In this document: in pieces, positions 7,077 to 14,481 of the stretch
Numbering within the stretch: the first letter of the stretch is position 1
Layout: each line of letters opens with the position of its first letter
Source: Porphyromonadaceae bacterium UBA4702
Lineage (GTDB): Bacteria; Bacteroidota; Bacteroidia; Bacteroidales; Muribaculaceae
Direction of reading: 5' to 3'
Assembly: GCA_002404675.1 (NCBI GenBank)
Contig: DHKE01000007.1
Coordinates: 17,766 to 37,312 of the forward strand
Length of the DNA: 19,547 nt
The notes under the pieces: generated by a model
Seen by the model: the letters and a program-made list of their open reading frames with translations, nothing else
What the model was told of the DNA's origin: nothing
Database searches by the model: none
Translations under genes and position numbers: made by a program

Positions 7077-7963
7077 TTCAGTCGCTCAAACATTTGCACG
7101 AGCCGCTGCAGCTCGTCGTCGTTGTCAAACTTGAGAGTGATGCTTCCCTTGCCGTCGGCCTTGCGGCTGAACTTCACTGGCGTTGGGAATACCTTCTCCA
7201 GCTCGCGGCGGAAGAAGTCGTATTCACGCGAGGCGTTTTCGTTGGCAGCCTTGCTCTTTTTCAGGTCAGGCTTCTCGCCGCGCTCCAAAGCCTCGTTCAT
7301 CTCCTTGGCGAGCTCCTCCACACGGCGCACTGACAGCCCCTCGCGCAGGATGTGGTTGTACAGCCTCAGCTGCATTTTGGGGTCAGCCACGGAGAGGAGG
7401 GCGCGTGCGTGTCCCATGTCGAGGCGGCGGTCACGCAGCCCGAGCTGTATCTCCGCCGGCAGCTTCAGCAGCCGCAGGTGGTTGGAGATGGTAGCGCGGT
7501 TCTTGCCCAGCCGCTCCGACAGCCGCTCCTGCGTCAGGTGGTATGTCTCAATCAGTTTGTTGAACGCGAGGGCAATTTCAATGGCATTCAGGTCTTCGCG
7601 CTGGATGTTCTCGATGAGAGCCATCTCGGTGATTTCAAGGTCGGAGGCTGTACGCACATACGCCGGCACGGATGTGAGCCCTGCCATGCGTGCGGCACGC
7701 CAACGACGCTCGCCCGCGATGATCTGGTACTCGCTGTCGCTCACCTTGCGCAGCGACAGCGGCTGTATGATGCCAAGCTCGCGGATGCTGTCGGCCAGTT
7801 CGCGCAGAGCCTCCTCGCTGAAGGTCGTGCGCGGCTGGTCGGGGTTGGGCGAGATGCGCGAGACTTCTATCTCGCTTATTGCTGTTGACCCGTCAGTGCG
7901 TATCTCGCTCATAGAGATGAGCGAATCGAGGCCGCGCCCCAGGGCATTGCGTTTCTTGTTCAT
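7073..7963 (-). CDS. parB: Chromosome-partitioning protein ParB
   Basis: A 296-residue ParB/Spo0J protein, the CTP-dependent DNA clamp that loads at parS and spreads. Visible are the N-terminal ParA-interacting tail (MNKKRNALGRGLDSLI), the nuclease-like/CTP-binding domain with NPDQPR (about 40-45) and GERRWRA (84-90), and a helix-turn-helix at about 142-166 (LTQERLSERLGKNRATISNH) for parS recognition. The C-terminal dimerisation domain ends in a leucine-type helix (ELQRLVQMFERLK). The length is typical for chromosomal ParB. It overlaps parA by 4 nt upstream and the DUF5683 gene by 3 nt downstream, so the three are translationally coupled. I found no good parS in the window. Confidence 0.97.
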   Translation of the reverse strand: MNKKRNALGRGLDSLISMSEIRTDGSTAISEIEVSRISPNPDQPRTTFSEEALRELADSIRELGIIQPLSLRKVSDSEYQIIAGERRWRAARMAGLTSVPAYVRTASDLEITEMALIENIQREDLNAIEIALAFNKLIETYHLTQERLSERLGKNRATISNHLRLLKLPAEIQLGLRDRRLDMGHARALLSVADPKMQLRLYNHILREGLSVRRVEELAKEMNEALERGEKPDLKKSKAANENASREYDFFRRELEKVFPTPVKFSRKADGKGSITLKFDNDDELQRLVQMFERLK

Positions 7964-8763
7964 TTGCCAGTCTGTTTGTTTTTGTCGCCTGAGGCCTGAC
8001 GCTTGTTGCGTACCATCAGTTCACGTGCCAACTGCATATAGGCTATCGACCCGCGGCTGTCGGCATCGTACAGGATGATCGGCAGGCCGTGGCTCGGCGA
8101 TTCCGACAACTTGATGTTGCGAGGTATCACCGTGTTGAACACCATCTCGCCGAAATGACCTTTCAGCTCCTCGTATATCTGGTTGGCGAGGCGCAGACGC
8201 GCGTCGTACATCGTCAGCAGAAAGCCCTCGATTTCCAGTTTCGGGCTAAGGCGCGACTTTATGATGCGTATAGTATTGAGCAGCTGCGAGATGCCCTCGA
8301 GCGCAAAATATTCCGCCTGTACGGGGATTATCACCGAGTCGGCTGCCGTAAGCGCGTTGACGGTTATCAGTCCCAGCGAGGGACTGCAGTCTATCAGTAT
8401 AAAGTCATAGTCGTCACGCACCGGGGCGAGTATCTTCTCCAGAATGCGCTCGCGCTCGCGCCGCTGCATCAGTTCCACCTCCGCTCCCACCAGATCGATG
8501 CGCGAAGCCACTATCTTCAGACCCTCGACACAGGTAGGCTGCGCTGTAGCCGCAACAGGGTAGTCGTCAACGAGACACTCGTAAATTGACGCTTCAGACG
8601 ACGCGGGGTCTATGCCCATGCCCGAAGTGGCGTTTGCCTGCGGGTCGGCATCGACCAGCAAGACCCGTTTCCCTTCAGCCGCCAGGCACGAACCCAGATT
8701 GAACGCCGTTGTGGTCTTGCCCACACCTCCTTTCTGGTTGGCTATCGCTATGATTTTGCCCAT
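7960..8763 (-). CDS. parA: Chromosome-partitioning ATPase ParA/Soj
   Basis: A 267-residue deviant-Walker ATPase that segregates ParB-bound origins. The P-loop KGGVGKTTT (11-19) carries the signature lysine. Walker A' (LLVDADPQANATSGMG, about 34-50) and Walker B (FILIDCSPSLG, about 119-129) are intact. There is no N-terminal helix-turn-helix, so it is a chromosomal (Soj-type) rather than plasmid P1-type ParA. The ATG at 8763 is the first of the operon parA-parB-DUF5683-mltD. The stop overlaps the parB start as ATGA. A near-consensus -7 box lies about 27 nt upstream. The C-terminus (RNKRQASGDKNKQTGK) is a basic tail of ordinary kind. Confidence 0.97.
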   Translation of the reverse strand: MGKIIAIANQKGGVGKTTTAFNLGSCLAAEGKRVLLVDADPQANATSGMGIDPASSEASIYECLVDDYPVAATAQPTCVEGLKIVASRIDLVGAEVELMQRRERERILEKILAPVRDDYDFILIDCSPSLGLITVNALTAADSVIIPVQAEYFALEGISQLLNTIRIIKSRLSPKLEIEGFLLTMYDARLRLANQIYEELKGHFGEMVFNTVIPRNIKLSESPSHGLPIILYDADSRGSIAYMQLARELMVRNKRQASGDKNKQTGK

Positions 8764-8789
8764 ACTGTCAGTGATAAGTTAAATGACTG

Positions 8790-8797
8790 CAAAGTAA
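8790..8797 (-). promoter_or_regulatory. Candidate -7 box of the parA operon promoter
   Basis: The minus strand reads TTACTTTG, one base off TAnnTTTG, ending 27 nt before the parA ATG. No matching -33 TTTG is seen at the usual distance. The 132-nt gap at 8764-8895 is otherwise AT-rich with short imperfect inverted repeats and no gene. Confidence 0.4.
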
Positions 8798-8895
8798 GAA
8801 GTTTTCGACGACAAGGCATAATTTTCCGTCTTAAAGTGTCTTAACTGTCAACAATGTACATAGCGCACTGACACACAATCCGTTATCACGCAACT

Positions 8896-10248
8896 TCATC
8901 TGACAATCCGGGCTTCATGCAGACGCAAAGTCTTGCCAAACCAATATCTCAACAGCAATGCTGCAAACAGCAATGCCACCGAGAAACTGTAATAGACACC
9001 CACATTGCCCATGCCAAACGACACAGCGAGCAAAAGCATCACCGGGATGCCAATGAGCACGTAGCTGATTATCCCTGCCCACATCAGCGGACGCGCCTCG
9101 GCTGTTCCGCGCTGCGCGTTGGCATACGTCAGCTGTACCGCGTCGCAATACTGGTAGAGTATCAGCGGCACTATCAGCGCACCGCCGGAGGCTATCACGT
9201 CCCCGCTGTCGTTGAACAGGCCTATCATGCCGCCGCCGAACAGGAAGAACACAGCAGAGGCAACAGTGGCGAGCGCCAACGTGATGTGAAGCCCGGCAAC
9301 CGTAGTATGGCGTATGCCAGCGATGTCGTTGCGCCCCATACTGTTAGCCACGCGCACAGACACTGCCACGCCGAAACTCATGTATATCATGAACCCGAGC
9401 TGCCCTATCGTGTTGACCACCTGATAGGCTGCGAGCTGCACCTTGTCAAACCATCCGCAGACCACCGCGCCTAACGACCACAGCAGACACTCAACGCCAG
9501 ACTGGAACATGACCGGATATGACGTGCGCCAGACTGTGCGCATACGCTTGCCGCACGGCTCTGACGACATAAGCCCCTCACGGTAATGCGAATAACGGCG
9601 GCTGCACGACACTATGCCGAACAGTGCCAGCGCCGCTGCCACACGAGCGACAAGAGTGCTTATGCCCGCGCCCGTCAGCCCAAGCTCGGGCATACCGAAC
9701 TTGCCGAATATCAGCATATAATTGCCGATGATGTTCATCACATTGGCACCGAGTATAACCCACATCGGCGAGGCCGTGTCGGTAGTGCCGTTGGCTGTCT
9801 GCTGACAGGCGTTGAACATTGCAGACGGGATGATCGTGGCAAGCACTACGAGGTAGTACGGCCGTATCAGCGGCATCAGCTCCTCGGGCTGCCCCATACG
9901 GTCAATGAAAAAGTACAGCGCACCCATAATCGCAGTAAACACTGCCGCTATCAGGAAATTGAGCTTCAGCGAAGCCCTCAGCGTATGCCCTATGGCAAAG
10001 TCATCGCCACGGCTGAACAACGCCCCGATGAGCGGAGTGATGCCGCCGGCGAAGCCCATCAGCATCACCAGCACCACCAGGAACAGCGAGTTGACGAATG
10101 CCGAGGCTGCAAGCTCGTCAAGGCCGTACGCACCCACCATGAGAGTGTCCGCGAAACTGACCGTGATGACACACACTTGTGTGACAAGCACCGGAAGCCC
10201 CAGACGGAACAGCGACTTGTACTCCTGCTTATATCTTGCAAATCCCAT
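8896..10248 (-). CDS. MATE-family multidrug/Na+ or H+ antiporter
   Basis: A 450-residue inner-membrane transporter with about 12 hydrophobic helices in two homologous MatE halves. The first half (about 12-175) contains FRLGLPVLVTQVCVITVSFA and DTLMVGAYGLDELAA. The second half (about 235-400) contains YPVMFQSGVECLLWSLGAVV and a VSVRVANSMG segment typical of the repeat. NorM/DinF-type proteins of this kind export cationic drugs or metabolites using a Na+ or H+ gradient; the substrate here cannot be told. The ATG at 10248-10246 overlaps the miaB stop by one base (TGATG), so the two are translationally coupled, though no functional link is obvious. The TGA at 8896 is followed by the parA upstream region. 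Confidence 0.92.
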   Translation of the reverse strand: MGFARYKQEYKSLFRLGLPVLVTQVCVITVSFADTLMVGAYGLDELAASAFVNSLFLVVLVMLMGFAGGITPLIGALFSRGDDFAIGHTLRASLKLNFLIAAVFTAIMGALYFFIDRMGQPEELMPLIRPYYLVVLATIIPSAMFNACQQTANGTTDTASPMWVILGANVMNIIGNYMLIFGKFGMPELGLTGAGISTLVARVAAALALFGIVSCSRRYSHYREGLMSSEPCGKRMRTVWRTSYPVMFQSGVECLLWSLGAVVCGWFDKVQLAAYQVVNTIGQLGFMIYMSFGVAVSVRVANSMGRNDIAGIRHTTVAGLHITLALATVASAVFFLFGGGMIGLFNDSGDVIASGGALIVPLILYQYCDAVQLTYANAQRGTAEARPLMWAGIISYVLIGIPVMLLLAVSFGMGNVGVYYSFSVALLFAALLLRYWFGKTLRLHEARIVR

Positions 10249-11630
10249 CAGAGTCCCTCGCTACCAGTTATCTCCTCGCCGCGCAGCGTTGCCGACGAAG
10301 CGTCTGTGACACGCACACGCGCCATGTCGCCCGCCTTGCGGTTGCCGCGAGCGAAGACCACAACCTTGTTCTGCGACGTGCGGCCGAACAGCTCCTCGCT
10401 GCTGCGCTTTGACACGCCCTCAACCAGCACCTCAAACTCACGCCCCACGTCGCGGCGGTTGGATGCCAGCGACAGCTCGTTCTGCAGAGCAATCATGCGG
10501 TTCAGCCGCTCTGTCTTCACCTCGTCAGGAATATTGTCAGGCAAGTGCTTGGAGGCGTACGTGCCGGGGCGTTCAGAATATTTGAACATGAACGCCGAGT
10601 CGAAGCCCACCTCGCGCATCAGCGACAGCGTCTGCTCGAAATCCTCCTCCGTCTCGCCAGAGAAGCCGGTGAACATGTCGGTCGATATGCCGGCATCAGG
10701 AAGTATGCGACGTATCGCCGCCACACGGTCGAGATACCACTCCCGCGTGTACTTGCGGTTCATCGCCTTAAGCACCTCGTTGCTGCCGCTCTGCACTGGC
10801 AGGTGGATGTGGCGTGCCAGGTTCTCATGCGCGGCTATCACTCGCAATGTCTCGTCGCTCATGTCCTTGGGATGCGACGTGGTGAAGCGTATGCGCATAT
10901 CCGGGGCTGCCTCCGCCGCCATGGCCAGCAATGCCGGGAAATCGACAGCCGCGCCGTCACCGCCCTCATAGCGGTAGCTGTTCACGTTCTGCCCCAGCAG
11001 CACAGCCTCGCGGTAGCCTCGCGACCGCAGGTCGGCGAGTTCAGCCAGTATGCTTTTCGGCTCGCGGCTGCGCTCGCGGCCTCGGGTATACGGCACTATG
11101 CAGTAGGTGCAGAAATTGTTGCAGCCGCGCATGATGGATATGAACCCGCTCACGCCGCCGGCGATGCGGCGCGGTATGATGTCGCGGTACGTCTCCGTAG
11201 TCGAAAGCTCAACATTGACAGCCTCCTCGCCAGCCTCGGCAGCGGCGACGAGCTGCGGTATCTCCATATAGGCGTCAGGCCCGGCAACCAGGTCAACGCC
11301 ATGCTCCTCCACGAGGCGGCGTTTCAGCCGCTCCGCCATGCAGCCCACCACGCCAATGATGATGCGGCGGCCTGACTTGCGGCGCAGGGCGTTCCAGTAC
11401 GCCAGGCGATGGTAGATTTTCTGCTCCGCGTTGTCGCGGATGCTGCACGTATTTATCATCACTGCAGATGCCTCGCCGTCATCCTCCGTGAGATCGTAGC
11501 CTGCCACAGACATCATCGACGCAATCACCTCCGAATCTGCCACATTCATCTGACAGCCATAGGTTTCTATGCGCACTTTCAGCTCGGCAGTGCAGTTTTT
11601 ATCGTTTCTCGGCAAAAAAAATGTCCTCAT
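10248..11630 (-). CDS. miaB: tRNA-2-methylthio-N6-dimethylallyladenosine synthase MiaB
   Basis: Radical SAM methylthiotransferase that converts i6A37 to ms2i6A37 in tRNAs reading UNN codons. It is 460 residues long from the chosen start. The N-terminal UPF0004 domain has Cys26 (IETYGCQMN), Cys62 (INTCSIRDNAEQ) and Cys97 (GVVGCMAE), which hold the auxiliary 4Fe-4S cluster. The radical SAM cluster is CNNFCTYC (Cys170, 174, 177). A TRAM domain closes the C-terminus (about 390-455). MtaB or RimO are less likely given RIETYGCQMNVADSE and the MiaB-like SFISIMRGCNNFCTYCIVPYTRG pattern. An upstream in-frame ATG at 11678 lies ahead of the predicted transcription start near 11662, so 11630 is preferred. 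It overlaps the MATE gene downstream and is divergent from the CoA-transferase gene. Confidence 0.94.
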   Translation of the reverse strand: MRTFFLPRNDKNCTAELKVRIETYGCQMNVADSEVIASMMSVAGYDLTEDDGEASAVMINTCSIRDNAEQKIYHRLAYWNALRRKSGRRIIIGVVGCMAERLKRRLVEEHGVDLVAGPDAYMEIPQLVAAAEAGEEAVNVELSTTETYRDIIPRRIAGGVSGFISIMRGCNNFCTYCIVPYTRGRERSREPKSILAELADLRSRGYREAVLLGQNVNSYRYEGGDGAAVDFPALLAMAAEAAPDMRIRFTTSHPKDMSDETLRVIAAHENLARHIHLPVQSGSNEVLKAMNRKYTREWYLDRVAAIRRILPDAGISTDMFTGFSGETEEDFEQTLSLMREVGFDSAFMFKYSERPGTYASKHLPDNIPDEVKTERLNRMIALQNELSLASNRRDVGREFEVLVEGVSKRSSEELFGRTSQNKVVVFARGNRKAGDMARVRVTDASSATLRGEEITGSEGL

Positions 11631-11635
11631 ACCAC

Positions 11636-11664
11636 TTGTATGTCGAATAGAATTTGTACTTTTG
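11636..11664 (+). promoter_or_regulatory. Promoter of the CoA-transferase gene
   Basis: The -7 box TACTTTTG (11657-11664) matches TAnnTTTG. A TTG at 11636-11638 lies 18 bp upstream as the -33 element. Transcription should begin near 11669-11671, leaving a leader of about 28 nt before the ATG at 11698. The -7 box is 2 bp from the opposing miaB -7 box. Confidence 0.65.
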
Positions 11665-11666
11665 TG

Positions 11667-11698
11667 CAAAATTACCATTAAAATCTATACGTCACAAA
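11667..11698 (-). promoter_or_regulatory. Promoter of miaB
   Basis: On the minus strand TTTG (11698-11695) and TAATTTTG (11674-11667) are separated by exactly 20 bp, a full match to the Bacteroidales -33/-7 consensus. Transcription should start near 11662, about 31 nt before the miaB ATG. The -33 element touches the A of the divergent gene's start codon. Confidence 0.7.
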
Positions 11699-13197
11699 TG
11701 AGCATCCCTTTTATTACAGCCGAAGAGGCCGCCAGTCACATCAATAATGGCGACACGGTCGGGTTTTCCGGGTTCACTGCATCCGGTACTCCCAAAGTTG
11801 TAAGCGTAGCCCTCGCCAACCGCGCACGGGCTTTCCACGAGAAAGGAGAACCCTTCAAAATCAACCTCTATACGGGAGCCTCAACCAACGACCACGTTGA
11901 CGGCGAACTCGCACGCGCCAACTGCATAGCCAAGCGTACACCCTACCAGTCACAGCGCGATGCCCGCGCTCTGGCTAACAACGGAGGCATGAGCTATTTC
12001 GATGACCACCTCTCACACCTCTCACAGAACCTCCGATACGGGTTCTACGGCGGCATCGATGTCGCTATCATCGAGGTTACGGAAATGTCGCCCAACGGCG
12101 AGGTTATACTCGGCGCCGGCATCGGAATGACCCCCACTATCGCACAGATGGCCAAGAAGGTCATCATCGAATACTCGTCATACTACAAGACCTCGTTCCG
12201 CGGGTTCCACGACAACTTCATGCTCCAGGACCCCCCACACCGCCGCGAGATACCTATCTACAAGCCCAGCGACCGCATCGGCTCCACTATAGTCAAGATC
12301 GACCCCAAGAAAATCATCGGTGTCGTCCCCTCCAACGCCTCGGAGAGCATCAAGCCCTTCACCGCCCCTGACGAGATTTCTCAGCGCATCGGCGACAACC
12401 TCAGCAACTTCCTCGCTGAAGAGCTGAAGCTCGGAAAGCTCCCCAAGGAGTTCCTCCCCATACAGTCCGGCGTGGGCAACGTGGCCAACGCCGTCCTCTA
12501 CGGCCTCGGCGAGAACCCTCACGTGCCTCACTTCGAGATGTACACCGAAGTTATCCAGGACGCCGTGATGCACCTCATGGAGGAGGGCAAATGCAGCTTC
12601 GCAAGCACCTGCGCGCTCACATTCTCCGATGACGCGATGTCCCACTTCATGGAGAACATCGACTTCTTCCGCGACAAGATACTCATGCGCCCCGGTGAAA
12701 TCTCCAACCACCCCGAGGTCGTACGCCGTCTCGGCCTCATCGCCATGAACACCGCGCTCGAATTCGACATCTACGGCAACGTCAACTCAACCCACGTCCT
12801 CGGCACGAAGATGATGAACGGCATCGGCGGCTCTGCAGACTTCTCGCGCAACGCATACCTGAGCATCTTCTCCTGCCCCTCTATACAGAAGGGCGGCAAG
12901 ATTTCAGCCATCGTCCCCATGGCGTCACACATCGACCACTCCGAGCACTCAGTCAAGATACTCGCAACCGAACAGGGCGTAGCCGACCTGCGTGGCAAAG
13001 ACCCGATGCAGCGTGCCGAGACCATCATCGAAAACTGCGTACACCCGATGTACAAGGAGATGATGTGGGACTACCTGAAACTCGCAGCAAAGAACGGCGG
13101 CCATATCCACCACGACCTGCGTGCAGCCTTTGCGCTCCACCAGACATTCATGGAGACAGGCGACATGTCGCAGACAGACTTCGCGAAGTTCGCCTGA
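11698..13197 (+). CDS. Acetyl-CoA hydrolase/transferase family: succinate (or acetate) CoA transferase
   Basis: A 499-residue cytosolic CoA transferase of the class I Cat1/AarC/ScpC family, moving CoA between acyl-CoA and succinate, acetate or propionate. In Bacteroidales such an enzyme fits the succinate-propionate fermentation route. The start MSIPFITAEEAASHINNGDT is the family N-terminus; the open frame extends upstream to 11569, but the promoter lies at 11636-11664, so ATG 11698 is chosen. Motifs include GFSGFTASGTPK (about 22-33), the CoA-site glycine loop SGVGNVANAV (about 257-266), the catalytic Glu284 in EMYTEVIQD, and a C-terminal domain with GIGGSADFSRNAYLS and VTDLRGKDP-like VADLRGKDP. 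Composition and codon use are GC-rich and regular, as expected of a well-expressed gene. A strong terminator follows at 13272. Confidence 0.93.
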   Translation: MSIPFITAEEAASHINNGDTVGFSGFTASGTPKVVSVALANRARAFHEKGEPFKINLYTGASTNDHVDGELARANCIAKRTPYQSQRDARALANNGGMSYFDDHLSHLSQNLRYGFYGGIDVAIIEVTEMSPNGEVILGAGIGMTPTIAQMAKKVIIEYSSYYKTSFRGFHDNFMLQDPPHRREIPIYKPSDRIGSTIVKIDPKKIIGVVPSNASESIKPFTAPDEISQRIGDNLSNFLAEELKLGKLPKEFLPIQSGVGNVANAVLYGLGENPHVPHFEMYTEVIQDAVMHLMEEGKCSFASTCALTFSDDAMSHFMENIDFFRDKILMRPGEISNHPEVVRRLGLIAMNTALEFDIYGNVNSTHVLGTKMMNGIGGSADFSRNAYLSIFSCPSIQKGGKISAIVPMASHIDHSEHSVKILATEQGVADLRGKDPMQRAETIIENCVHPMYKEMMWDYLKLAAKNGGHIHHDLRAAFALHQTFMETGDMSQTDFAKFA

Positions 13198-13271
13198 CAG
13201 CCAGCCGCAGTGCATGACGGCGTTTTTTCGCCTGACACAGCACAGACAGAAACCGTCCACAACCATATATG

Positions 13272-13305
13272 CAGATGCCGGGCAATGCCCGGCATCTGTT
13301 GTTTT
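13272..13305 (+). terminator. Intrinsic terminator of the CoA-transferase gene
   Basis: A perfect 12-bp stem (CAGATGCCGGGC, 13272-13283, with 13287-13298) around a 3-nt loop AAT is followed at once by TTGTTTT (13299-13305). It lies 75 nt past the stop codon. This is the strongest terminator in the window and separates the upstream gene from the radical SAM gene. Confidence 0.88.
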
Positions 13306-13382
13306 GCACACTTTTCGCCTCTGCCTCACCAAAATATCGGCAGAAACTTCCCCGAAACCCGCCGCAATTGCAGATATTTGTG

Positions 13383-13390
13383 TAACTTTG
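13383..13390 (+). promoter_or_regulatory. Probable -7 box of the radical SAM gene promoter
   Basis: TAACTTTG matches TAnnTTTG and lies 24 nt before the ATG at 13414, downstream of the terminator at 13272. No clear TTTG is present at the -33 distance. Confidence 0.55.
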
Positions 13391-13413
13391 CATAATGTAC
13401 AATACAGAGCATT

Positions 13414-14454
13414 ATGAACCGACTCCCCACTGACATATCCATCATCACCACATATAGATGCCCAATGCGGTGCCAGATGTGCAACATCTGGAAGAACCCG
13501 ACTAAGGGCGAAGAGGAAATACGCCCAGAAGACCTTGAGATGCTCCCTCGTTTCAAGTTTGTCAACATAACCGGGGGCGAACCTTTTGTACGTGAAGATC
13601 TGGAAGACATCATACGCGTGATGTACACAAAATCCCCAAGGATTGTCATATCCACATCCGGATGGTACGAAGACCGCGTCATTGAACTCGCACGAAAATT
13701 TCCCAATATCGGCATACGCATCAGCATTGAAGGACTGAAAGACAAGAATGATGAATTGCGAGGCCGTGAAGGAGGGTTTGAAAAAGGTGTCCGTATACTC
13801 CATACGCTGAAAGAAATGGGACTTACCGACATCGGGTTCGGGATAACAGTGAGCAATCACAACTCGGCGGATATGCTTGACCTGTACGAGCTTTCCAAAG
13901 AACTAGACATGGAATTTGCCACCGCAGCATTCCACAACTCTTTCTATTTCCACAAATACGACAATGTAATCACCAACAAGCATGAGGTTTCGGAAAATTT
14001 CCGCAAGCTGATGGAGATGCAGATGAAGGAAAAACACCCTAAATCCTGGTTCAGGGCTTATTTCAACATGGGTCTCATCAACTATGTAAACGGTGGCAAA
14101 AGGCTGCTGCCGTGCGAAGCCGGAACAGTCAATTTCTTCATTGACCCTTGGGGTGAAGTTTACCCTTGCAACGGCATGGAGGAGTCTAAGTGGAAACGCA
14201 GCATGGGCAATATCCGCAGCGGAAAATCATTTGAGGAAATATGGAACTCCCCAGAAGCTGATGAAGTCCGCAAACTCGTCCATAACTGCCCCAAACAATG
14301 CTGGATGGTAGGCACAGCCGCCCCGGTAATGAAGAAATACATTGCAAAACCCGCAATGTGGGTGGCAAAAAACAAATTACGCTCAATTATCGGAAAGCCC
14401 ATCAAGCTGAGTGACTGCGTACAGCAACGCCTCGACGACAATTCTTCTGACTGA
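13414..14454 (+). CDS. Radical SAM protein with SPASM-like C-terminal cluster domain
   Basis: A 346-residue radical SAM enzyme. The SAM-cluster motif is CPMRCQMC (Cys16, Cys20, Cys23) and the SAM-binding NITGGEPF follows at about 51-58. In the C-terminal part Cys234 (LLPCEAG), Cys252 (GEVYPCNGMEES) and Cys292/Cys296 (HNCPKQCW) look like ligands of one auxiliary 4Fe-4S cluster. That is fewer cysteines than a classic seven-Cys SPASM domain, so one auxiliary cluster (twitch-like) is likely. Substrate is unknown: relatives modify peptides, sugars or lipids. It precedes a GT4 glycosyltransferase by 27 nt on the same strand, which suggests a joint role in glycan or envelope synthesis (inference). 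GC is lower than its neighbour: 28 of 60 bases at 13741-13800, against 42 of 60 at 14581-14640. Confidence 0.88.
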   Translation: MNRLPTDISIITTYRCPMRCQMCNIWKNPTKGEEEIRPEDLEMLPRFKFVNITGGEPFVREDLEDIIRVMYTKSPRIVISTSGWYEDRVIELARKFPNIGIRISIEGLKDKNDELRGREGGFEKGVRILHTLKEMGLTDIGFGITVSNHNSADMLDLYELSKELDMEFATAAFHNSFYFHKYDNVITNKHEVSENFRKLMEMQMKEKHPKSWFRAYFNMGLINYVNGGKRLLPCEAGTVNFFIDPWGEVYPCNGMEESKWKRSMGNIRSGKSFEEIWNSPEADEVRKLVHNCPKQCWMVGTAAPVMKKYIAKPAMWVAKNKLRSIIGKPIKLSDCVQQRLDDNSSD

Positions 14455-14481
14455 CACACCCATAATCCCCAAAAGAAGACG

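Noticed and set aside
8017..8032. CACGTG core inside parA as a parS site
   Set aside because: Only the central six bases fit; the flanking arms match the parS palindrome at few positions.
6981..8078. Long plus-strand open frame (365 codons) opposite parB/parA
   Set aside because: Antisense shadow; extreme Ser/Arg composition and no domain, while the minus strand encodes ParB and ParA unambiguously.
8766..8889. Spaced inverted matches (TGTCAGTG/CACTGACA and GTGATAA/TTATCAC) around the parA upstream gap
   Set aside because: Arms are short and about 100 nt apart; chance is adequate, and there are no DnaA boxes or other origin features.
9586..10971. Long plus-strand open frame (461 codons) opposite the MATE and miaB genes
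   Set aside because: It is the antisense shadow of two well-recognised proteins in GC-rich sequence and is rich in His, Arg and Ser without any recognisable motif.
13210..13395. Small Cys-containing plus-strand ORF upstream of the radical SAM gene as a RiPP precursor
   Set aside because: It spans the terminator hairpin and the -7 box of the radical SAM promoter, so it would not be transcribed intact.
12949..13860. Minus-strand open frame (303 codons) across the CoA-transferase end, terminator and radical SAM gene
   Set aside because: It runs through a strong terminator and two real genes on the other strand; composition is shadow-like.
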